From an uncultured Oscillospiraceae bacterium (GTDB lineage Bacteria; Bacillota; Clostridia; Oscillospirales; Ruminococcaceae): 45,526 bases of DNA. The notes below the pieces were generated by a model. It was given only the letters and a program-made list of their open reading frames with translations. It searched no databases and was not told the DNA's origin. Below, piece after piece: positions 23,946-32,733 of the stretch. Within the stretch, counting starts at the first letter, position 1. The number at the start of each line of letters is the position of its first letter. A program made the position numbers and the translations under genes. The stretch spans positions 1-45,526 of the forward strand of contig CATJCP010000224.1 in the NCBI GenBank assembly GCA_949737515.1, given 5' to 3'.

Positions 23946-26900
23946 ATGGAGACTTCCAACGTGAATTCAAAAAGACAAAACAGAAAGCCCTCCCGTTCCC
24001 AAAAAGCTTCCCCTAAAATATGGCTCTGGGCCCTTCTGGGGATCATGTTCCTGGCCGTGACCATCGGCGCGGGCGTTCTCGCCGCCACCGGACTGCTCAA
24101 CGAATACCTTCCCTCCTCCGAAGAGTCCCTTCTCTCCCGGCCATCGGAATCCTCCAGCTCATCTGAATCCATCTCCTCATCGGAACCGGCTCCGGAGATT
24201 CCCCCTCCCGCGGGGGAGGATTCGCCCGCGGAGGAGAATTCCACCAATTCCCCTGTTGTCATCCCCCTGGCCACCGGGCAAAACCGTTTTTCTGGACCGG
24301 ACAGGATGCTGGGGGCCATGGCTGTGGCCGGACAGGATTTTATGACCGATCCGTCCCTGTCGGAGGAAGAGGTCCGCAGCCAGATTGCCGGTGTGGTCCA
24401 GGCGGCGGCAGACCTGAATATGAATTCGCTGATCATCAACCCCGGCAGCGGAGAGGAGACACTTCTCTTCCCCCAGGACGGAGGGGAAGAGGCCCGTTCC
24501 TTCGATCCTCTTTCGGTTCTTGTAACCTCCGCCAGAGCGGCGGGATTATATGTTTATGGAATATGTGACCTGCAGTCCGTGGCAGGGCTCCCCTCCGGAA
24601 AAGAGCCCAATGTGCTGGACAGCGACACGGTCAGCAATCTGTCCTCCTCCCTTTCCAGCCTGATTTCCTGGTATGACCTGGACGGCGTAATCCTCCAGGG
24701 CTACACAACGGGGATATCCCCCGCCACCTATGAGGCGTACCTCCGGGAGGGAGGCGGCATGGGATACGACCGCTATCTCTACGAAAGCTCCTCCCTGTTC
24801 CTGACCACGGCGGTGAGGGCCGTCCGCCAGGCAGCCCCCCAGACCCAGGTGGGCCTGTTGGTAGAGCCCTTCCCCAACCAGGAGAATGAGCCCCAGGAGG
24901 ACGGCGGCCTGTGGCTGGTAGAAGAGGGATATGTGGACATTTCCGTTCTGGCGGAGAGCGGATTGTTTGACTTTTTGACCATACAGAGCTATCCGGCTGA
25001 AAGTGAAAGCTCCGGAGAAGCCGGTGATGGGGATAAAAGCAGTACGGAAATTCCTTTCCTGCCAGTAATTCAGTGGTGGACCTCCCTGGCAGACGATAAC
25101 GGCCTGCCCTGCTACATCCTCTATGACAGCGGCCAGGGCTCCTCCCAGCAGCTGACGGAACAGGTCCGGGAGGCTGAACAGCTTCCCGGCTGCAGCGGGA
25201 GCATCTATAATTCCCTCTCCGCCCTGGCAAAAGAGGCCCAGGACACCCCGCCTTCCCAGTCCCCCGGCGGAGAACCGGAAGGCCCTTCCAGCTCTATTGT
25301 GGACCACATCAACGAAACCGCCCAAAATGAACACATCTCCCAAAAGCTGGTGATCACCAAGCCTGCGGAGACCACCTTCTCCACCTATGAGCCTTCGATG
25401 GTCTTTACAGGGGCCGCCTCTCCGTCTCAGGATGTGACCATCAACGGACAGACGGTGACCATTGATGAAAACGGCTATTTCTCCCTTTCCATGGGGCTGG
25501 ACATTGGCCTAAACACCTTTGAAATCTCCCAGGGAGACCAAACCTTCACCTTCCAGATCACCCGGCAAATTCGGATCTTTGACGGGAATGTCTCCCCCGC
25601 CGGATCCATCACCGTGGACGGCAGTATGCAGGTGACTATTTCTGTCAACGCCTATGAGGAGGCGGAGGTCTACGCCGTTGTCGGCGGTCAGACCATCCCC
25701 ATGTCCGTCCAGCAGTCCGACGACGATGCAACCGACCGGGATTCCAGCTATTCCAGCTTTACAGGGGTATTCAATGTCCCTGCCGCCACCTCCGCGGCCC
25801 AAAATCTGGGGGCCATCACTGTCTACGCCTCCTGGGAGGGGGTTCAGGAGAGCCTGACAGGGGCTTCCATTACGGTAAACCGCAAGCAGACTCTCCAGTC
25901 CGGCGTACTGGCCCAGGTGGTCAGCTCCAGCGCGGAGACCTATCCCTCTTCGGTCCTGAACATCCTCTCCCAGCCGGGATACTACTCCCTGCCCAAGGGG
26001 ACTATGGACTACATTGTCGGGGACGAGGTGGTCTACAAGTCCGGCGGCAAAACATACAGCTTCTTCAACATGGCTTCCGGACTGCGCATTGCCAAGGAGG
26101 ACCTTGCCACAGTCAGTTCCATTGATTCCATTGAGGGGAATGTCATCAGCGGTATGACCGTCTCCGGAGACGACCGGTATACCACTGTCCGGCTGTCCAC
26201 CCAATTTAAGGTCCCCTTCTCGGTAAACTACGACCAGAATTCCGTAAAGCTCACCTTCCATTACACCGATTCTACCCCGGGGGCCCTGGAGCTGCCGGAC
26301 AGCCGCTTGTTCTCCGCTGCCTCCTGGAGCGGCAATGTCCTGAACCTTACCCTGAACACCGCCGGCGGGTTCATGGGCTTTACCAGCTGGTATGAGGGGG
26401 ATGTGCTTACCCTGCGCTTTAACAACCCCGGCATGATGCAGTCCTCCGGGACGCTGAGCGGCACCCGCATTGTCATCGACCCGGGCCACTCCATCGCCGA
26501 CCCGGGGGCTGCCGGCTTCCTGGCCAAATACCCGGAACAGGTGATCAACTACGGCATTGCCCGGCAGCTGAAGGCCATCCTCCAGGACTGGGGCGCAACC
26601 GTCCTTTTGATCGACACCCAGTCCTCCGCCCTGTCCTTGGAGAGCCGGGTGGCCCAGGCCGTCAGTTTCGAGCCCCACCTGTTTGTCAGCATCCACAACA
26701 ACTCTTCCCCCAACCCCGCCGGAAAGGGGACAGAGGTTTATTACTTCAATGACTTTTCCCAGACGCTGGCCTCCAAAATCTCGGCCAACGCCGCCGCCTA
26801 CCTGGAAACCACCAACCGGGGCGGAAAGTTCGGACGGTATTATGTGACCAGGGTGGACCAGTTCCCCGCCGTCCTGGTGGAATGCGGGTTTGTGACCAAC

Positions 26901-27848
26901 CAGGCCGAATACGAAAAGCTCATCCAGAAGAGCGTCCAGTATTCCGTGGCCATGGGAGTGGCGGTGGGCATCCAAAGCTACATGAAAAATACCGGAGCGC
27001 TGAACTGGGGCAATGACTTTACCCTAAAATCCGGCTCCATCAGCTCCTCTGGCGACGGAAGCTCCTCCTCTGCCGCTGACCCCAATATTATCGTCGAGGA
27101 TGTAAACCTGGAGGAGGATAAACTGACCCTGGAGGTGGGGGAGAGCGAGAAGCTCACCTTGCTGGTTACACCGGAAGAGGCCACGGGAAACGAAAGGGTC
27201 AACTGGGAGAGTTTTGACACCTCTGTTGTCACCGTCAGCCAGAGCGGCGTTGTCACGGCCGTTGCGCCGGGAACCGCCCGCGTGCGGGTAATCACCACCG
27301 ACGGAAAGTATGGGGACAACTGCACCGTCACTGTCGTTAAGGCCACTGTCCGGGACGTGGACGAGATCACACTGAACAAGGAGGACGTCACCCTCCAGGT
27401 GGGCGAGCTGCTGAACCTCACCGCCAGTACCTCCCCGGAAGAGGGGGGTTCGGTCCAGTGGGAATCCAGTGACGCCTCTGTGGCAGTGGTGAAAAACGGC
27501 AAGGTCACTGCCAAGGGAGCGGGAAAGGCAATCATCACCGCCTCGGCCAACGGAGGCGAGGTGACTGCGGAATGTATCGTGCGGGTAAAATCCAACGATG
27601 AACTGCAGATTTCCCTGGATTCGGAATGGATCCAGCTGGAAGCCGGCGATGAATTCTACCTGGAAGCCACTGTCACCCCCAGCGGCCAGGAGGTGGAGCT
27701 ATCCTGGAGCTCCAGCAACCGGGAGGTCGCCGTTGTGGAGGACGGCTATGTGACGGCCCTGGCGGAGGGAGAGGCGACGGTTACAGTCCGAATCAAAGGT
27801 TCGATGAAGCTGGTTGCCTCCTGCGATATCACGGTAGTATCATCATAA
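23946..27848 (+). CDS. Large membrane-anchored N-acetylmuramoyl-L-alanine amidase with Big_2 repeats
   Basis: This 1300-residue envelope protein has an N-terminal membrane helix at about 25-50 and a Ser/Pro/Glu linker to 100. Residues 115-450 form a GHL10-like barrel (ARAAGLYVYGICDL, YDLDGVILQGY) in which the acidic pair is Q251-G252. Ig-like segments (about 465-680) follow. The Amidase_3 domain runs from 839 to 1018, with zinc ligands H848, E864 and H917 and catalytic E979 in VLVECGFVTN. Three Big_2-type repeats occupy 1052-1300 (IxL...L.VGE...A..TP....VxWxSSD..VA.V..G.VTA...G.A). It should cleave the amide between MurNAc and L-Ala in peptidoglycan. Translation initiates at ATG 23946 with a weak AAGGG upstream; GTG 23961 is possible. 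Convergent terminator at 27861. Confidence 0.92.
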   Translation: METSNVNSKRQNRKPSRSQKASPKIWLWALLGIMFLAVTIGAGVLAATGLLNEYLPSSEESLLSRPSESSSSSESISSSEPAPEIPPPAGEDSPAEENSTNSPVVIPLATGQNRFSGPDRMLGAMAVAGQDFMTDPSLSEEEVRSQIAGVVQAAADLNMNSLIINPGSGEETLLFPQDGGEEARSFDPLSVLVTSARAAGLYVYGICDLQSVAGLPSGKEPNVLDSDTVSNLSSSLSSLISWYDLDGVILQGYTTGISPATYEAYLREGGGMGYDRYLYESSSLFLTTAVRAVRQAAPQTQVGLLVEPFPNQENEPQEDGGLWLVEEGYVDISVLAESGLFDFLTIQSYPAESESSGEAGDGDKSSTEIPFLPVIQWWTSLADDNGLPCYILYDSGQGSSQQLTEQVREAEQLPGCSGSIYNSLSALAKEAQDTPPSQSPGGEPEGPSSSIVDHINETAQNEHISQKLVITKPAETTFSTYEPSMVFTGAASPSQDVTINGQTVTIDENGYFSLSMGLDIGLNTFEISQGDQTFTFQITRQIRIFDGNVSPAGSITVDGSMQVTISVNAYEEAEVYAVVGGQTIPMSVQQSDDDATDRDSSYSSFTGVFNVPAATSAAQNLGAITVYASWEGVQESLTGASITVNRKQTLQSGVLAQVVSSSAETYPSSVLNILSQPGYYSLPKGTMDYIVGDEVVYKSGGKTYSFFNMASGLRIAKEDLATVSSIDSIEGNVISGMTVSGDDRYTTVRLSTQFKVPFSVNYDQNSVKLTFHYTDSTPGALELPDSRLFSAASWSGNVLNLTLNTAGGFMGFTSWYEGDVLTLRFNNPGMMQSSGTLSGTRIVIDPGHSIADPGAAGFLAKYPEQVINYGIARQLKAILQDWGATVLLIDTQSSALSLESRVAQAVSFEPHLFVSIHNNSSPNPAGKGTEVYYFNDFSQTLASKISANAAAYLETTNRGGKFGRYYVTRVDQFPAVLVECGFVTNQAEYEKLIQKSVQYSVAMGVAVGIQSYMKNTGALNWGNDFTLKSGSISSSGDGSSSSAADPNIIVEDVNLEEDKLTLEVGESEKLTLLVTPEEATGNERVNWESFDTSVVTVSQSGVVTAVAPGTARVRVITTDGKYGDNCTVTVVKATVRDVDEITLNKEDVTLQVGELLNLTASTSPEEGGSVQWESSDASVAVVKNGKVTAKGAGKAIITASANGGEVTAECIVRVKSNDELQISLDSEWIQLEAGDEFYLEATVTPSGQEVELSWSSSNREVAVVEDGYVTALAEGEATVTVRIKGSMKLVASCDITVVSS

Positions 27849-27860
27849 TTCCCCATACAA

Positions 27861-27896
27861 ACGGCCCCCTGCAGAGGATTTCTCCGCAGGGGGCCG
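27861..27896. terminator. Terminator between amidase and hydrogenase genes
   Basis: ACGGCCCCCTGC and GCAGGGGGCCGT form a perfect 12-bp stem with a 12-base loop, between two convergent genes. Confidence 0.8.
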
Positions 27897-27920
27897 TTCT
27901 ATGTCATATGGGGATTAGCA

Positions 27921-29684
27921 TCAGATATACTCAGAGGGATCCAATTCCAGTACCGGGGCCTGAGGCATCTCCCAGGCGTCATGGTCGGTATGCAGCAGGT
28001 GGTGGGATTTCTCCGACAGAGGCTGCTGGAAGTACTCCCGGTAGACCTTCTGAATGGAGGGATTCTCGTGGGAGAAGCGCAGGTTGGAAACCCGGTCCAG
28101 TCCATACAGGTTCCCGGCGCGGCCCCCAGCCAGCTCCTCCCCGTCGTGGATGGGCTGTCCGCCGCCGCCCACACATCCGCCGGGACAGGCCATGACCTCT
28201 ACAAAGTCATAGTGGACATCGCCGCGGCGCAGGGCACGGATCAGCCTGCGGGCGTTCCCCAGGCCGTTGGCCACCGCCACCCGCACCGGCGTACCGGCCA
28301 GGTCAAAGGTGGCTTCCTTCCAGCCGTCCATACCCCGGACGTCTTTAAAGGCATCTGGATCAGGATTCTTGCCAGTGGCCAGGTAGGCGGCGGTGCGGAG
28401 GGCCGCCTCCATCACGCCGCCGGTGGCCCCAAAGATAACCCCCGCGCCAGTGCCGATGCCCAGGGGCAGGTCGCAGGCCTCCTCGGGCAGATCTTCCACC
28501 AGGATATGCTCCGCGCGGATCATCCGCACGATCTCACGGGTGGTCAGCACCAGGTCTACATCCTGTCCCGCGCCTGCACTGTCCATGGAGGGCAGCTCAG
28601 CCTCCGCCTTTTTGGCGGTACAGGGCATCACCGACACGGAGAAGATCTTCTCCGGCGCTACGCCCAGCAGCTCGGCATAGTAGGACTTGATCACCGCCCC
28701 AAACATCTGCTGGGGGGATTTGGCGCTGGAAAGCTGGGGAACCAGCTCCGGATACTGGGATTTGAGGAACCGCACCCAGCCGGGGCAGCAGGAGGTAAAC
28801 ATAGGGTAGCGGTCCAGGGAATGGTTCTTCATCCGGGCCATAAATTCGCTGCCCTCTTCCATAATGGTCAAGTCAGCGCTGAAATTGGTGTCAAAGATAT
28901 GGTCAAAGCCAATGCGGCGCATGGCGGCGACTAGGCGGCCCATGGTAGCCTTTTCCCTGGGCAGCCCCAAAGCCTCGCCCCAGGCGGCGCGGACCGCCGG
29001 GGCAACCTGCACCACGGTGATCTTATCCGGATCGGCCAGCATATCAAACATCTTCTGGGTGTCGTCCCGCTCCCGCAGAGCCCCGACAGGGCAGTGAGTG
29101 ATGCACTGCCCGCACAGGGAGCAGTCGGCATCCTCAATCCGGCGGTTGTGGGAAACATCCACGGTGGTGTGGGAGCCGGTGTTGGAAATATCCCATACGT
29201 TCAGGCTCTGCACCTTATCGCAAATCTGTACGCAGCGCATACATTTGATGCACTTGGCGTAATCCCGGATCAGGGGGAAATCCCTTTTCCAGGGGGTGTG
29301 GGTCAGCACCTTTTCATAAGGCTCGCTGGTAATGCCAAGGTCGTTGGCGATGGTCTGCAAAGAGCAGTTGCCGCTCCTGACGCAGGAGGCGCAGTGGCTG
29401 TCATGCTGGGAGAGGATAAATTCCACATTGGTGCGGCGGACTTCCCGCACCTTGGGGCTGTTGGTATAGAGAACCATCCCCTCCTCCACCACGTTGTTGC
29501 AGGCGGTGATCAGCTTTTCCTTGCCCTCCATCTCCACAACGCAGACGCGGCAGGCGCCGATCTCATTGATATCCCGGAGATAGCACAGACTGGGGATGGG
29601 AATCCCGGCGGACTTGGCCGCATCCAGGATGGTGGTCCCCTCCGGGACGGTGATTTGCTTGCGGTCTATGGTCAAAGTCACCAT
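27921..29684 (-). CDS. [FeFe] hydrogenase catalytic subunit, NAD(P)H-linked group A3/HndD-like
   Basis: This 587-residue cytoplasmic enzyme interconverts protons and H2. The N-terminal 2Fe-2S domain has C34, C45, C48 and C62, then a His-Cys3 cluster (H94, C98, C101, C107) and two 4Fe-4S clusters (C145/148/151/155 and C188/191/194/198). All three H-cluster signatures are intact: TSCCPGW (C299-C300), MPCTAKKAE (C355) and ACPGGCVGGGGQP (C500, C504). A short small-subunit domain follows (KVYREYFQQPLSEKSHHLLH). Homologues usually pair with NuoE/NuoF-type subunits (HydABC) for electron bifurcation. Here the start overlaps by seven bases a GltD-type flavoprotein gene instead, so its electron partner is probably that protein. 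No maturation genes hydEFG are in the window. Confidence 0.95.
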   Translation of the reverse strand: MVTLTIDRKQITVPEGTTILDAAKSAGIPIPSLCYLRDINEIGACRVCVVEMEGKEKLITACNNVVEEGMVLYTNSPKVREVRRTNVEFILSQHDSHCASCVRSGNCSLQTIANDLGITSEPYEKVLTHTPWKRDFPLIRDYAKCIKCMRCVQICDKVQSLNVWDISNTGSHTTVDVSHNRRIEDADCSLCGQCITHCPVGALRERDDTQKMFDMLADPDKITVVQVAPAVRAAWGEALGLPREKATMGRLVAAMRRIGFDHIFDTNFSADLTIMEEGSEFMARMKNHSLDRYPMFTSCCPGWVRFLKSQYPELVPQLSSAKSPQQMFGAVIKSYYAELLGVAPEKIFSVSVMPCTAKKAEAELPSMDSAGAGQDVDLVLTTREIVRMIRAEHILVEDLPEEACDLPLGIGTGAGVIFGATGGVMEAALRTAAYLATGKNPDPDAFKDVRGMDGWKEATFDLAGTPVRVAVANGLGNARRLIRALRRGDVHYDFVEVMACPGGCVGGGGQPIHDGEELAGGRAGNLYGLDRVSNLRFSHENPSIQKVYREYFQQPLSEKSHHLLHTDHDAWEMPQAPVLELDPSEYI

Positions 29685-31513
29685 TTCGCTTCTCTGCCTC
29701 CTTTAAACACGCCGTAGCCAAAGTGGTCGCAGCGCAGGCAGCGGGAGGATTCCTGACAGGCTTCCTGTTCCGTCATGCCGCACTCAAACGGCTCGAAGTT
29801 GTTTTTTCTCTCCTCCGCGCCAAGCTCGGCCATATTGACCCGCCCGCAGGGGGGACGGTCGTCCAGACGCGCCTGGGGAATCTCCACATCGCAGCTGATG
29901 GTGTGGTGGAAGCCCAGGTATTCATCAATGTTGGCAGCCGCCACCTTGCCCGCTGCAATGGCCCGGATGACCGTTGCGGGGCCGGTGACGCAGTCGCCGC
30001 CGGCAAACACACCGGGGACGTTTTCCACGCCGCTGGTGTGCATGGCCTCAATGACCCCCCGTTTTACCGGCACGCCGTGCTCCGCAAAGTGCTGGGAGGC
30101 GATCCCCTGCCCAATGGCGACAATGACGATATCCACCGGGACGCGCTTTTCCTCTTTGTGGGCCTTTTGGGGGCTGGGGCGTCCGTCCCGTCCCACAGGG
30201 CCGATGATCTGGGGCTGTACCCAAAGGGCGCAGACCCTTCCCTCTTCATCCGCCTCAATGCGGGTGGGAGCCTGGAGCTCCAGGATGTCACAGCCCTCTG
30301 CAATGGCTCCCTCCACCTCCTCGGGCAGGGCGGTCATATCCACCTTGCGGCGGCGATAGGCCACGCAGACGCTTTCCGCGCCCAAGCGGATGGAGGAACG
30401 GGCCACGTCCATGGCCACGTTGCCGCCGCCAATGACCGCCACCCGCTTGCCGGAAAAGTCGGGCATAATGTCGTTGCCGATGCCCCGGAGCATTTCCACA
30501 GCAGAAATGACCCCTTCGCTGTCCTCGCCGGGAATGCCCACCTTCTTGTCAGTATGGGCTCCAATGGCGATGTAAACCGCGTCGTATTCCTGGCGCAGGT
30601 CTGCGACAGACATCTGCTCGCCGATGGAAACGCCGGTATGTACCTCCACCCCTGTGGAGAGGATTACGTCAATATCCTCCTGAAGGCGCTCCCGGGGCAG
30701 GCGGTAGTTGGGAATGCCATAGCGGAGCATTCCGCCCAGCTTAGGCTGTTTTTCAAAGATGACCGCATGATGGCCCATGAGCTGGAGGTAGTAGGCTGCG
30801 CTCAGGCCGCCGGGGCCGCCGCCCACAATGGCCACCCGTTTGCCGGTGGAGGGGGCGTTTTCTGGGGCGGGCACCGTGCCGGAATGGTCCACTGCGTACC
30901 GCTTCAGGCCGCGGATATTGACGGAGCCGTCAATCATATTGCGGCGGCAGCGGGCTTCACAGGGATGCTCACAGATCAGGGCGCAGGCGGTGGGGAAGGG
31001 GTTATCCTTGCGGATCAGCCGCACCGCGTCCGCATACCGGCCCTTGGAAACAAGGGCGATATAGCCGGGGATATCCACCCGGGCGGGGCACAGGGCAACA
31101 CAGGGCACAGGCTGGTTCAGGCTGCAGGTGCAGCGGCCATTGTTGACATGCTCCACATAGTCATCCCGGTTTCCCCGGACGCTTTTCAGCACCATATTGG
31201 CGGCTTCATAGCCGATGGCGCAGTCGGCGGAGGCCACAATGACCCGGGCTGTCTTCTCAATCAGGTCAATGGTATCCATGGTGGCGCGCCCGGCCAGGAC
31301 GTCCTCCAGCATCAGCTCCAGCTGGCTCAGGCCCACCCGGCAGGGGACGCATTTGCCGCAGGTCTGGGCATGGCAGAGCTTTAAAAAGGACGCGGCCATA
31401 TCCACAGGGCACAGTCCCGGAGGGCTGGCGACAATCCGGCGTTCCAGGTCCTTATAGAGCCCCTCTACAACCACCTGGGCTTGGTTCATACTTGCGATGG
31501 TCAATCTGTTCAC
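29678..31513 (-). CDS. NuoF-4Fe-4S / GltD fusion: NAD(P)H oxidoreductase subunit of the hydrogenase
   Basis: This 611-residue iron-sulphur flavoprotein opens with an NADH_4Fe-4S-type domain, C52-G-K-C55-V-P-C58-R plus C98, which is the N3-cluster segment of NuoF without its FMN/NADH part. Residues about 125-190 carry a ferredoxin-like Cys-rich segment (C128, C130, C138, C142, C177, C181, C185, C189). The rest is GltD-like, with FAD motif VAIVGGGPGGLSAA (about 228-241), VAVIGGGNVAMDVA and YRRRKVDM (the Arg cluster suits NADPH), and VPGVFAGGDCVTGPAT. SfrB, NfnB and Stn-type subunits are relatives. I infer that it moves electrons between NAD(P)H and the overlapping hydrogenase. M1 is GTG 31513 with AGGAG 13 bases upstream; ATG 31489 is an alternative. 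Confidence 0.9.
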   Translation of the reverse strand: MNRLTIASMNQAQVVVEGLYKDLERRIVASPPGLCPVDMAASFLKLCHAQTCGKCVPCRVGLSQLELMLEDVLAGRATMDTIDLIEKTARVIVASADCAIGYEAANMVLKSVRGNRDDYVEHVNNGRCTCSLNQPVPCVALCPARVDIPGYIALVSKGRYADAVRLIRKDNPFPTACALICEHPCEARCRRNMIDGSVNIRGLKRYAVDHSGTVPAPENAPSTGKRVAIVGGGPGGLSAAYYLQLMGHHAVIFEKQPKLGGMLRYGIPNYRLPRERLQEDIDVILSTGVEVHTGVSIGEQMSVADLRQEYDAVYIAIGAHTDKKVGIPGEDSEGVISAVEMLRGIGNDIMPDFSGKRVAVIGGGNVAMDVARSSIRLGAESVCVAYRRRKVDMTALPEEVEGAIAEGCDILELQAPTRIEADEEGRVCALWVQPQIIGPVGRDGRPSPQKAHKEEKRVPVDIVIVAIGQGIASQHFAEHGVPVKRGVIEAMHTSGVENVPGVFAGGDCVTGPATVIRAIAAGKVAAANIDEYLGFHHTISCDVEIPQARLDDRPPCGRVNMAELGAEERKNNFEPFECGMTEQEACQESSRCLRCDHFGYGVFKGGREAKW

Positions 31514-31888
31514 AGGTTTTCAGACGCTCCTTTCGTCTTTGATGCTAATCCCCAGTTCCTCTCAATGGAATGAATGCAAAGGAATCTGCATCAATCATTC
31601 CTCTCGTTCCAGTGCGCAGAGACAGGGCCGTTCCGCAGCAGGACGGCCCGTTGACGAACGAGATAAAGATTATTATGCTAATCATACCATAATCATGGCC
31701 TTCTGTGCAATAGTTTTTGAAAAAAGAGAAAAAATTGGTTTTTATATGCCGTTTTTTGGAAAACAAAGGCGAAGAATCCCCAAACGCCCTGCCTGAATCC
31801 CCTCTCTGCACTGTGCTGATTTCTCCAGGAACTACATAAGATGAACTGCTGAATCATTTTGCACACAGAGGGGAGGGACAGGGAAAAA
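31514..31888. other. Divergent intergenic region between the hydrogenase and pst operons
   Basis: No gene is apparent here. It holds the candidate hydrogenase promoter at 31681-31710, a GGGCCGT/ACGGCCC hairpin at 31625-31649 in the hydrogenase leader, and the pstS ribosome-binding site. I found no convincing promoter or Pho box for pstS. Confidence 0.5.
31681..31710 (-). promoter_or_regulatory. Candidate promoter of the hydrogenase operon
   Basis: On the minus strand TTGCAC (31705-31710), 18 bp, TATGAT (31681-31686). The mRNA leader would be about 160 bases and contain one G/C-rich hairpin. Confidence 0.5.
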
Positions 31889-32701
31889 ATGAAGCCTTAC
31901 AGACTGGCGGCGGCCGTTGTAGCCTTTGCCCTTCTCATCGGATGCCGCCAGGGGAGCCTGGAGCAGACCGCAGTTGCTCTCTCCGGCTCTTCCTCAATGG
32001 AAGAGGTGGTGCGGGCGCTGGGGGAAGGCTTTATGGAACGCAATGCAAACATTATCATATCCCCGCAGTTTGGCGGCTCCAGCCAGGGGATCCGGGACGT
32101 TGCCGATGGAAAGGCGGATATCGGCAACATATCCCGAGAGCTGACAGATGAGGAGAAGAAGGATTTGGACGGAGTAACGATTGCCCTGGACGGCATTGCC
32201 ATCATCGTCCATCCAGACAACCGTGTCGCCGGCCTGACCCTCCGACAGCTGGCAGATATCTATACCGGGAAGGTGCGGAACTGGGACCAGGTGGGCGGAG
32301 CCGACCTCCCCATTGTGGCCATAGGCAGGGACGCCGCGTCGGGAACCCGAACCTCCTTTGAAGCGCTTTTGGGGGTCTCCGGCCAGTGCCTTTACGGGCA
32401 GGAGAAGGATTCCTCCGGGGGGATCAAGATCGCCGTAGAGGCTGCCCCGGGGGCTGTGGGATATGTGTCTCTGGAAGCAGCAAAGGCGGACAGCAGGACA
32501 AAGAAGATCGCCTTAGAAGGCGTGGAGGCCTCGGAGAAAACCATCCGGGACGGGGATTACCCTCTGGCCCGTCCTCTCCTGATGGTCGTCCCCAAAGGGG
32601 AGCCTCTGCCTATGGCGGCCCAAGCCTTTCTGGACTATGTGCTGAGCCAGGAGGGCCAGGAGGTCATCCGCTCTCAAAGCCTGGTTCCAGTGCGGCGTTG
32701 A
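31889..32701 (+). CDS. pstS: Phosphate ABC transporter substrate-binding lipoprotein
   Basis: PstS captures phosphate outside the membrane and delivers it to the PstCA channel. This 270-residue protein begins at ATG 31889 with GGGAGGG/AGGG upstream; ten more codons to 31859 would place charged residues before the signal peptide. The lipobox is FALLIGC (C19). Phosphate-binding elements are visible: SGSSSMEEVV, QFGGSSQGIRDVADGKADIGNISREL, NRVAGLTLRQLADIYTGKVRNW and IGRDAASGTRTSFE. The C-terminus has LDYVLSQEGQEVI. It is shorter than E. coli PstS but normal for Firmicutes. pstC follows after 32 bp. Confidence 0.95.
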   Translation: MKPYRLAAAVVAFALLIGCRQGSLEQTAVALSGSSSMEEVVRALGEGFMERNANIIISPQFGGSSQGIRDVADGKADIGNISRELTDEEKKDLDGVTIALDGIAIIVHPDNRVAGLTLRQLADIYTGKVRNWDQVGGADLPIVAIGRDAASGTRTSFEALLGVSGQCLYGQEKDSSGGIKIAVEAAPGAVGYVSLEAAKADSRTKKIALEGVEASEKTIRDGDYPLARPLLMVVPKGEPLPMAAQAFLDYVLSQEGQEVIRSQSLVPVRR

Positions 32702-32733
32702 CTCACAAATCCCAGCAAAGGAGCGTCAAATCT

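Noticed and set aside
25509-26975. A 488-codon minus-strand frame opposite the amidase gene
   Set aside because: Antisense to a well-supported amidase; no ribosome-binding site or known family.
29723-31384. A 553-codon plus-strand frame opposite the GltD-type gene
   Set aside because: Composition (many His, Gly, Ala) is that of an antisense shadow, and no Shine-Dalgarno or domain fits.
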